64,000 bases of DNA, taken from the NCBI GenBank assembly GCA_963576475.1, contig OY754981.1, positions 25,319,411 through 25,383,410 on the forward strand. The letters run 5' to 3'. Below, in pieces: positions 23,769-35,500 of the stretch. The translations under genes and the position numbers were made by a program. Position 1 is the first letter of the stretch; each line of letters opens with the position of its first letter. This DNA comes from Molanna angustata. Lineage: Eukaryota; Arthropoda; Insecta; Trichoptera; Molannidae. The notes below the pieces were generated by a model. That model saw only the letters and a list, made by a program, of their open reading frames with translations, made no database searches and was not told the DNA's origin.

Positions 23769-24593
23769 ATGTAATCGTAACATATTAAATTGTGACATGT
23801 GACATATTTAATATTAAATTGTGCTTCGACCAGAATTGACATTAAAAGTGAGCTCATCCTCGGGAGGAAGGTATCACAGCTATTACTGTTTTATTTATTC
23901 GGTCTGACTTTCTACCAATTTTTACAATTATTTCATACTCGCGGCATATTTTTTCTTACCCGCCATATTAAATTGTTTAGTCGGTATTTATCTCCTCTGC
24001 ACGCTTTTCCTTGTTATTTATCTATTTATTTATATTTTTTGGAAGACTATAATATAATATAATAATTTAACAAGTCTCCGCTAATAGGCTATACCGTCGG
24101 TTGCAATTTAAAAATATATTAGTCACAGAAAAAAAATCATGCATAGGTACATTTAAAATTGAAATAGATTTTTTTGGTTAATGTGAAATTACCATAGGTT
24201 TTCAATGTCGTAGTTAGCAAATTTTGTATGAATCAAATGTGAGTCATTTTTCAGGGGGGATTTTTGACGTTTTGGTTCCAGACCACATCGTTTTTCTATA
24301 GAAAATAACGACTCATGTGAATTGTTTTCGGATTTATATGTCTAAAAAACATTTTAATAATTAATAATTTAGAAAACATTTATCTAAGTTGTGTTGAAAT
24401 GTAAGGAAAACTGAAATATGTTGCCAACCAAAACGTCAAACGCGCGATATTCCATGACTCACTTTTTGTACAGCGTACTACATCTAGGTATATTATAATA
24501 AAAATCTATGGAAATTACATAGCATTGATAAATGCACTCAGAATACATCTCGCTGCTGTAATGCTACACTGAAATACATTAAATACAGGTGAA
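23769..24593. repeat. Mixed repeat remnants, no gene
   Basis: Near 23840-23875 a degenerate copy of the foldback inner edge (GTGAGCTC..GGGAGGAAGGTATCAC). From 24241 to 24475 there is an imperfect inverted repeat: GTGAGTCAT and TTTGACGTTTTGGTT occur on the plus strand at 24241-24280 and complemented at 24427-24466. This looks like an old MITE. Confidence 0.5.
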
Positions 24594-24831
24594 CATGGTC
24601 GCCCGCAGAAAAAATTCTAGGGGGGGCAAAATATTTGCAGACGGCAGGGAAAGAATGATCGGCCCGAGCAATCAGGCGCGGGAGCCGAACGCTCGACGCT
24701 CATGTCACACTGGTGATGATGTTGCGCGTTCTCTCTCTCTCCACAATTTCTTTATGCTAACACAAAGTGATTTAAAATAAAAGTTAAAATAGTAAACATT
24801 ATTTTACTATTTTCAATGGCGGGCGCCCATG
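24594..24831. mobile_element. Short DNA transposon, 8-bp target duplication
   Basis: Inverted ends CATGGTCGCCCGC and CATGGGCGCCCGC (right end complemented). CAGGTGAA is repeated exactly at 24586-24593 and 24832-24839. A 238-bp non-autonomous element. An 8-bp duplication fits hAT or P-type, but the superfamily is not decided. Confidence 0.8.
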
Positions 24832-24853
24832 CAGGTGAATTAAGTATTGAGTT

Positions 24854-26013
24854 GATTATAGACGAAGTTTTCATTTGGTAGAATTCCATTAAAAGTTATA
24901 TCTATAATTAAAAGTAAAGACTTTTTGATTCTAAATTAATTTTTATTATGCGCGATAGGCCTATTTCGCCTTGTTAGGGCATTAATGCCCTAACATGGCT
25001 AGTTAATGCCCTAACAAGGCGAAATAGGCCTATCGCGCATAATAAAAATTAATGTAGAATCAAAAAGTCTTTATTTTTAATTATAGATATAAAGTATGTT
25101 ATGCCCGAAAAAAATAATGCCGAAAAACAATGATTTTTATTTTGTTCCACGGCAACATTTCAAAAAACAGCTAGCGCTCATTGCGGGCGAAAAACGGAAC
25201 TTGCAGCTAGCAGCTAGCACGCGCTATGGCACGCGCTCTCTTGGCATTCAACTCTGGTGGAAGACGGACGGCTTGTTGTGACGCCGTCATCGGTCGACAC
25301 GCGCGTCCCGATGGCGGCCATATTTCAAGAGCACGAGGAGGTCTGTGTGACAGGACCCGTCACGCGCATGGACGCTGATGGTGCCCCAGAACCAAGATGA
25401 GGGCATCAACAGGACAGGAGGTTGGAGGCAGAGCGCAGTGTGGGGCCACCGCGTAGGGAACGCGGCGGCTCGCAGATTGGACCACGAAGGGCAATCCGTG
25501 TCGTCTGGAGCGTCGGTTCGCCTCCGGTGAGGCCTCAACTGGTATGCCACCTCTGTCGAGATGCGCCGTCATAGCGTGCCGTGGGGCACAGAGCCAGCCA
25601 TGGGTGACGGTCTGGAGGAGGAGATCAGGAGGAGAAGAAGAAACCACGCCGGACATGAGGAAGACCTGCTAGCCTGACGCATAGGCTGGGCCCCACCGAT
25701 CTACCGTCACCACGTGGAAGACAGTGACATGCCTGGAGTAAGGATGTCGCTGTACCCTGGGGCGGTATATTCTGGTCGGCGTCTTTTCGTGTGTTCGCGT
25801 GTGTTTGACAGTTCGTTTCGGTAGATGCCACGTGTTTTTATTTGTTGTCTGTTGTTTTTTTTTATTATATTTTTATTGCCATGGACCAACTATAATGATT
25901 TTTTGAATAAATGCGCCGTACTACTACAATTTCATAGTGTCACCATCAGTTGTCTCCTTTTCTTCCCCACACCTTGGCTTGATGTTTCCTCGTGGTAGAC
26001 GAGAGGTCTCATC
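24854..26013. mobile_element. Candidate 1.16-kb insertion: palindrome plus GC-rich block
   Basis: AAGTATTGAGTT occurs at 24842-24853 and again at 26014-26025, as a 12-bp target duplication would. Inside is a near-perfect palindrome (24896-25092; arms ~85-95 bases containing GCGCGATAGGCCTATTTCGC), followed by a block unusually rich in G+C for this window (about 25150-25780), then AATAAA near 25905. No credible protein is encoded: the long frames on the minus strand in the GC block have no recognisable domain. The element class is unknown. Confidence 0.5.
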
Positions 26014-26578
26014 AAGTATTGAGTTATTCACCGTATAAGGAGAAAAATATTATATTACAGTGAATACGTAATGCATAATTGCGGTAATGTAAAAAAAAAT
26101 GCATGGCCAGGATTTTAAATTTAGTTGGCATTTATTTTAGATGTAAAATTTATGTCAATAATTTTGACAATAATATATAATCTTTGAAGTGGGTTTTAAG
26201 CCTTGCAACATTAAGATTACATAGATGTGAAAGTAGTCCACAGATTATTATGAAAGTAGATGTTTTGTTTACGATTTTTAATTTTTATACGTTTGATTAG
26301 TTTTGCCGCCGTGTGAATTATGATTTTCTTTTTTATTCACCTACAATTATTTAAAATTGGGTGTTAATTATTCATAAAAATTACACACATGTACTAGTTT
26401 AAGCAATCTACGATTAAAAACATTTAATGAGTTATGCAGTGACAGATAGTGCATTGTTGTGAAAAACCGGTTCGTTGTATCAAGATGTTATTTAGATATT
26501 TGAAAGTTGTATGTGAAGTTATTTTTAAGTAACACTAAATATTATTTTATCTAGTGTAATGACAATAAGCAGTTCGAA

Positions 26579-29500
26579 ATGGACGGACCTGGAATGAGTT
26601 TATTCAATGGAGCTGGTAGTATACATTTGAATACCAGCTCTCAACGACTCGAAGAGGAGGAAGCTCTCGAAGAAGAAAAACGAAGAACAGAAGAGGTATT
26701 TGTTCTTAAAGTGCTATAATGTAGCTTATTGATAATTACAAAACTGATTACTAAACGATAAAGCATGAGATTAGTTATGTCAGCAAATGTGTCAGTATCA
26801 TCTATCATCCCAGCACTATTGATATTTGATATACAAAAATGATGAGGGGTTTTTTTTATCAAAAGTATTCATATAAAAATACAAACTAAATGTAATGAAA
26901 ACCAAAATAAAATAATTCAATGCTTGATTAATGGAAATATTTTGTAAAATTTGCTCAAGGTTTATACTGAATTAGATTATTTATTGCTTACATACTTTTT
27001 TGTGATTATGTTTTGTTGTTTTAAAAAAATATTTTTTTGTACCAAATTGATACCGTTTTTGCAATGTGATGCCTTTACATTGCTTTTATTGGTTGGATAA
27101 AAATTGTGTTATGGCTACAAACTAAATTGAGTGAGATCATGGACTTGAAGAAATATGTACCTACAATGTAATTAGTAGTCAATCAATGTACCTACAATGT
27201 AATTAGTAGTCAATCAATGTACCTACAATGTAATTAATAGTCAATCAATGTACCTACAATGTAATTAGTAGTCAATCAATGTACCTACAATGTAATTAGT
27301 AGTCAATCAATGTACCTACAATGTAATTAGTAGTCAATCAATGAAGATGAGTGCAAACTTAAAAACATTATAACTAAGTTTATAAGTTATTTCAAAGTAG
27401 AAGTATTAAGTACAAAGTTTTTATTTTTATTTGTTTGCTCTTTTAATTTGATTTTGAGTTGCTCATTAAAAGTTAGAGAGTTGTTTTATTTACTTGATTG
27501 ATGCTTTGCTTATTTGATTAATATATTACTTACTTGATTGCTATTTAATAAATTACTTATAGTTTTGGCCAAGTATCTTGAATCAGGTTTCCGGGTGCGC
27601 AAAGCGCAAATTTGTGTCTTTTTGCTTTGTTGGTATACATGCAAATCGCCCCTCTTCTTGACAAAATGCCTCAATATATTTGGCAACAACTATACTTGAT
27701 TGCTATTTAATTGATGCTTCACTTTGACAATACAAGAGGCTAAATAATATCACACATTATTTAAAAATGAAGTTTGCCATTCATTATAAATGTAGTGCGT
27801 TTTTTGGTGAGATGAGACTGTTGTGTGGGTTAACACGCATGTGTTGTGCATAAGGAAATGCACACCTATCGCTGGTTACTCCACATTCTGGGATTCGCAG
27901 TGATGGTATATATTTATGTTTCACTAACTTATTTAACAAATATTTTTATTTTAGCTTAAGAATGAGTTGCATAATCGTCTGGATGATTATGTGGATGACG
28001 AAGATGACTCAGTTAATGACAGTTCACATTTTGTTTCTATGAACCAATCACAAAGGAATAGAACTTCTATAAATGATAAAGGTACTTTTTTTATTCAATT
28101 TTGTAGTATGCAGACTCAAGTTTATTGTCAGATATTTAACAATGAAGAGTTTTTACAGGGCCGTTGAATTTGCAAGCAGAGCTGATGCAAACAGAAAAAA
28201 ACGAGTCTCGCAGAGTCAGTGAACAAACTCCCAGATCGGGTATTGCTGGGACTCGTCCAACTCCTCTGGGACTGCAACATCACAATGCATACAATGGTAT
28301 GAAGAAACAACATTCGGATGATCAGCCTACAAATTCTGGACACAGGCAATATCAAGACTTTGGATTGAGTGATCATTTTCAACATTGTTATCAAAAACCA
28401 GCTAATGAAGCATATGAAAGTAATCAAACACTTAAATTAGTTAAATTATATTTTATTGAAAGTGATATCATAAGATATCAGCCTTTGTGGCTCAGTATTT
28501 TTTATTATGGGTGGCAGTTCCTAAGGAGAACACACTTAGGCCAATTGGCCCTTTGAGATATTACAATGGGGCTCTCCTCCGCCACCCTGAACCAGCCTGT
28601 GTGGCCAATGGATGTCATAACGTCTCCGATATTGGCTGACGCTATGTCCATTAGATTATCATAGAAGAAACTTCCCGAGGAGCTTCTCCTATTTCTAGAG
28701 AGAGCAAGACAATGACAGAGGAAGTGGACCACAGTCTCTTTTTCCTCTTGGTCTTGGCTCTGTTAGTATGTTATCTGAATCATGAACGAAAGGTCCCGGG
28801 TTTGATTCCCCTTTGTGACAGTTTTTAATTGTGTTTTCAGTCTATAGATCTGTGAAATGATAAATGTCGTAAGTCTCCAGAATGTGTCAACTTTTTATTG
28901 GGTGTGTGTTGAATTAATATTTGACTTAGTACCTGATGGTTGCCCAAGAAGCAATGGCCACATAAAAATAATTATTGATGATTGTTGAAAATAAAATTTA
29001 TGTAAATTTGTCACAATTAAATAAACTTGAAGAATGCTTTGCTTTAAATTATCATTCAAAGCGCCCTTGAGGTGAGGTTGTCACAAAAACGGCGCTATAA
29101 AAATCATCCCAATTTATTATTATTATTTATTATTGATGTTTTGATAAATGAGAAAAAACAGATAAAATGTTGTTTTTTTTTTCAGATTTAAGACATGTCT
29201 CAGGTGGTACAACAAACATTATGGATTATACACCAGTTGATATTCGTCAAAATGATGAACAATTGCAGATTTTGTTTGAGGTATTCATTAAAGACCAATT
29301 TTTCGTTGATGCAGTGATGCATGGCAGTATTATATTCAAATTAGTGACCGACCGAAGGTTCGGTTTCAGCAATAAAATCTAGTTTCCGCATCAGCAGTCG
29401 GCAGAAAATCGGCCGCACCGAAACTCTGCATTCGTGAATTATCGGGCGTCGTCCGGTTGACTTCGGGTAAGTTCGTGACTCGAGTATCACCCGCCATCAT

Positions 29501-32500
29501 CAATCAGTTCATCAGTTGAGTTCGCCGGCCAGTTGTAGAAAAAAAAAATGTAGAAAAACTGCTTTTTTAGCGTACAATATTAGGCTTTTTAATTACGATT
29601 ACTAAACTAATCAATTAATTTATTAATGTTATTTCGTTTATTTATTAGCAGAAATAAAAAATATTTTTCGACATACTTACTTCATGTAATGTTTTTTATT
29701 TCATTGAACATGTGTTAACTATCAATAAGCCAAATTTCAGTAAACAATATATTTTTAACTGTCTGAAAAAGTTTTGGTTTCGGTTTTGGTTTTGGCCAAA
29801 ACTGAGAGAGATACCGAAGATTCGGGTTCGGTTTCAGTAGAAAATCCTGTTTCGGTCGGACACTAATTAAAATCTACCAAAATATTTAATTCTACTTTTG
29901 ATCTTGGAAACTAATCCTTTATTTTTTTTACAATATTTTTTTATCTCTTCATTATAGAACTCCACAATCACATTGAGCTATAATTTTTTATTTTCGGTTT
30001 ATTATATTAATGTTTAAAATTCCATTTTGTGAATCTAAACCATTCAGGGACTCACACAAACACACAAAAAAAATTCCATCAAAATCGGTTCAGCCGTTTA
30101 GGAAGAGTTCAGTGACATACACACGTACAGAAAAATTATAGGTATATATAAAGATGAAATGTAAAGCATTGTATAACTTCTACTTTATTGTTTTAACTTG
30201 ATCGTTAAGACTTTTTTGGGATTCTGTTCATTTTCAGTGACAACTTATTGCTTATTTGTAAATCCTGCAGTTAAGTTATGAAATATCTGATGGAATGTAT
30301 TTCTAGATGAAAGTACGGGAAGTCCAACGGTTGAGTGAGGAACTAGCAGTGTGCAGAAAAGACGCTGCAGCATCACACGATGCCCTCTATGGTAGATTGG
30401 CTGTAGCTGAAGCTGAGAGAGAAAGAGCGCAACTTTCTTTGCAACAGTCGCAAGAACTAGTCGGTAAGATTGCCTTTACAATGTTCAATGGCACAGGTTT
30501 TACAGGGTTTTACAATGAAATTACTGTGAAGAAATAATGACATGAACCAAACCACATAATATTGTTACATCTGTGTCTATTTGAGCCTCTCGATTACCTT
30601 ATTGTATTATAATACCATATCATATTACCTTATTGTATTATAATACCATATCATATTACCTTATTGTATTATAATACCATATCATATTACCTTATTGTAT
30701 TATAATACCATATCATATTACCTTATTGTATTATAATACCATATCATATTACCTTATTGTATTATAATACCATATCATATTACCTTATTGTATTATAATA
30801 CCATATCATATTACCTTATTGTATTATAATACCATATCATATTACCTTATTGTATTATAATACCATATCATATTACCTTATTGTATTATAATACCATATC
30901 ATATTACCTTATTGTATTATAAAACCATATCATATTACCTTATTGTATTATAATACCATATCATATTACCTTATTGTATTATAATACCATATCATATTAC
31001 CTTATTGTATTATAATACCATATCATATTCTTACGATAATTATTTGTTTCAAAAAGTTTTAATTTTTTGTTTAAATTAGTTGTATCAATTTTTATTATGT
31101 TTTAACATCGAAATAAATTTTACTACTACTTCTATATTTAAATATCCTTCTAAATTACTGTGATAATCTGGGTTTTTTGAGATGAGTTCTAATGGTAATT
31201 TCACAAAAGGCCAAAACAAACATTATTTAATTTTGAAAAATAATATTTACAAAATATATTGACTTGATAAAAATAACATGATAATCATGTCTATTTTTCG
31301 TTTTATTGTTTTCCAGCAAATAGTAAACATCGCATAACAGAACTAGAACATCAGGTTTCCAGTTTAAATAAGAAAGTTGCGATGCTGAATGTCAAGAATG
31401 AAGAACTGAATGCTGAAATTACCGCCACTACTGCGAGCCTCATGGACACCCAGAGAAGGTTGCAAGCAGCTAAACTCAACAAGGAATCTGCACAAAACAC
31501 TGATGCACTCTTTAAAGCTCAACAAGAAAGGTTATAACTTTGATTTCATTCAGCTTCTCCGTTGATTAAGAAGCCACACAAATTTGTTCATTCCAATTTC
31601 CAATTCCAATCAAGTTAAATTTTAATTTATGGTGCGACATCTATGCTGCTATTGGAATGCACAAAGTGCATGATATAACATACATACACCATCTCATGCA
31701 TGTTTTCCCGTTATTTAGCCTCGTCAATACCCATATTCTTATTATTATTCATGTGACTAAGCCAGCCTTTCCTTGAGTGAACCACCCCTTCTTTTGTTCA
31801 TATTTTCTTATTCATATATCAATTGTTTTTTAATGTGCCGAAATCACTTCACGGCATGTAAATTTATTTTTATAATTATGTCTTTTATTGAATGGACTTA
31901 TTTATATCCTATGAAAAAGACTTGATATACTGTGTTGGATGTTAAGCAAAATATTTCTCTAGTCTTGTTGTCTCTTAAATATGGGAATGAGACTCCAACA
32001 TCTTAATAGAGACGAAGTTGGAATATTATAGGAGAACCAGGAACTCAAGGCACCTACAGGGCTTACGACCTGTCATCGGCTGGTTTACGTGATCACTTTA
32101 TGTGCTTGCACAACGCTCACCAATTATGCCTTCTTATTGAGTCCCTTTCAATCCATTTTATGAAAGCTCTATATATTTTAATCATGAAAATCTGTTCATT
32201 TGAAAATAAGCTTAATAACCATAGCGATCTATGATGTGACGAAGAAGAAGCTTTTTTGTAACGCCATCTATTGAGAAATTGGTTTGTAAACAATGAAAGC
32301 AACAGTCCTTATACATGAGGTGACAATGCATTCGCACAGATGTCGCCCCTGAACACCGCCAGAATTATACGTTATGTATGTCTGTAGAAATACATCTTCC
32401 CTCTACTGTAGACGTGTCTGCTTAAAAAAAACAAGAAGAATAAATATTGTAGTTTTGTTGGAGTACAGTAAAACTTCTATGTATCGTTTTTGAAGGGACC

Positions 32501-35500
32501 CAATGAAAAAACTATGGATGCGGGAATAAAAAATGCATAGAAAAAAGACATTAGTATTTAAATGTTTAATATGTACATTCATATAACATAAAATAATCTT
32601 TATTTTAAAATATAAATAATAACTTAGTATACACCACTTATGAGCACAAATAACTGTCGACCGGTTTCAAGAACAATGTTATCTTCTTCAGGATGACTTA
32701 CGTACCGGTCGACAGTTATTTGTGCTCATAAGTGGTGTATGCTAAGTTATTATTATTATTATAAAATACTTCCTTGAAAATAAAACTGAATAAAATAATC
32801 GTTCATTATCATTTATTTTTTAAATTTTTTATTGCCGTATGAAATCAAGATTATTTAGGTGTTTTTTTTAGTAATAGAAATGATCAATGTGATCTATTTT
32901 TATATCAAATTAATTTGGACTTGCAGAAAAAATTGACACATGCGGGAAAATTATTGTTCGGGGAACGATAGTTCACTGTATATGAGATCTGGCAGAAATG
33001 AAATATAACCTGGAATGGGAGAAGTGTTAGTAAAGAATGACATGCCTTCTACTTTGTGTTCTCAACTTCCAACTTCTTTAACTGAATTAATTATTATTTT
33101 TTTTAGGTACAAAGAAGACACAGATAGATTGGAAAAGGATCTAATGAGAACAAGAAATAAATTACAGGACAAGGTATAAAAATATTATCTTACAAATCTA
33201 CTTTTTTTCAAGAAATATTTCATGAAAAAAAAAGAATCTGCATTAATTTATTGGAGTGGAACACTCGCACTGAAGCGACTAAAAGTAGTCATTAATAATA
33301 ATTTTAGTATGGTGCTGCTCTATGAAACAAAGTTGTATTCATTTTAGAGAAAAATTGGACAACTGGAAGCCAATACCCCGTATTCAGTAACTATCGGAAC
33401 TAAATTAGGAACGTTCTAAAATTGTAGATTTTAGATTTACGGTCTTATTTCAGCGTTATAAAATATAAACTTGGACTAAATGGAATAGGAACGTACCTAT
33501 TTTGGCCGGAACGTTCTTAAAAAGTTACTGAATCAGATGTATTATGAAAATTTCATAATTATTCAATTTTAGTGTGTTCCTATTTTTTTAGTTACAATAG
33601 TTACTGAATATGGGGTATTATGTCCTATTCTGATTCGTCTAAATTTATCCGTCTGAATATTAGTATATGAGAAATGTCAAAAAGTTGACTGCATTTACAC
33701 GAAGCTCGCTACGTCACACCGCGCGGATAAAATCCTTTTATCCATGGTCGCCCGATATTTTAGACGTTTTCGTACTCTGAAACGAATCAGAATAGGACAT
33801 AGTATGTATATAATGATTTCACATTATTTTTGCAGGAAAACGAATGTCTAGCCATGGAAAAGCGTTTCCTTGATTTGGAACGTACAAAAGAAAATATTCT
33901 CATTGATAAAGGTGCAACCATCAACAGATTAGCAATGGAGTTGGAGGAGGCACAAAACAGACTGGCGTCTACTGATACTTCTGAACTCAAAGAGAAACTC
34001 AATCACCTAATTAACGAGAGGAACATGGCTAGATTACAAATCAAAGATATGGCTGTAAGTTTATTGTAATTGCAAACAATTATCAATATTTATTTAATTA
34101 TTGGATTTATTTTCAAATTTTTTGAAATTTTTATCTTGTTCACAATTTGTGATAAGATCTGGACTTTATTTTCTCAATGATTTTGATTTCTCCAGAAATG
34201 AGAATTCTCAACATTGTTTCTCAAATTCCTCAAGAAATATTAATAGTTGAAAAATCTATGAAGTGTTGCATATGAATATGGAATGGCAAGACCAATTATT
34301 CCATTGTATTTATTTTTTACCCAATACAATATACTTTTTATTTAAGGGTAAATTAGAAGCAACTGCGACTGACTTGGTAGAGTATCGTACTAAATACATT
34401 AGACTACAAGAAGAACAATCAGAAATGGAAGCCGTATTAACAGAACTGACAGAATGCGAGGAAGCTAACTCTTTCTTGCAACTTCAACCTAACAAACCTG
34501 GTTGGTATAATTTGATAATAAAATATTTATCCTTATATTTAACCGCCAATTTCATCTAGGAACTTAGCGTAAAATTTTATTTCACCAAACAATCTTATCA
34601 AGTCTTAATAGCAGTATATAGAAGATTATATTGTGTTTTTCCCATCCCTAATACGGATTAGTTATAATGCCCCAGTCGTAAGTACCGCTATAAATGTCAT
34701 TTTATTTCTATAATATATCATGTATATTTTAATTTTTAGTACGTGGCTTTTCAGTCCATGCCGATAAGGTAGTTATACTCCGTAATGAACTTATTAAGAA
34801 TATATCTGCACAGAAGCTTAAAATGGAACAGATTGACAAATTAAACAAAACTCTACAACAAAAGTAAGTTACATCTTTATTAGTTTTTCTTTGAAATCTT
34901 ATTTTCAACAAGACCCATTTATCAAGAGATAACCAGATGTTTAGTTGAGACATTAATTAATTCCAAAAAGATGTAGGAACAGCTGGTCATCCATATCTCA
35001 TCAGGAGCCGTGATCAAGTAAACGATTATATATGAGCACATTGTTCACGAGAAGTTCAAGTACAAGTTTTATTCCATATTATCAATAGGAGTGTAGAAGC
35101 TGATAAAACACACCTCAAAAAATAGTGGTGATTGTGTGGGAAATGTGTATAGGTATACATAGGTAAATTTTGTACACTGTAAATCGCTAACTATCCATAT
35201 AATGAATTTTTTGATGTTGTGCCGTTTAGTTCTAGTCACTGTGGCAACAATGCTAGTCTGTTGTAAGGCTGTCATTCAGATTTGCACATCGTCACATTAG
35301 GTTTCACTGTGTAAGTCAATATCGATGACTTTACAATAGAGCAAAAACTTTCTAAAATTCTTATTATATTACATTTAAGTATACTTTCTTTTGTAAATAT
35401 TAATAAAAATAAATTAGTCAGCTCGCAGGTTTTTGTGTTTTTTCAAATGTTATGTTTTATGTTCTACTGTAAAATTGCCGATATTGACTTAAGCGGTGTT

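Noticed and set aside
25287..25889. Minus-strand proteins in the GC-rich block
   Set aside because: Several overlapping frames, none with a recognisable domain; the block looks like non-coding insertion DNA.
27157..27342. CRISPR-like array
   Set aside because: Units are head-to-tail without unique spacers, in an intron of a eukaryotic gene.
30593..31030. CRISPR-like array
   Set aside because: Pure 31-bp tandem repeat, no spacers.
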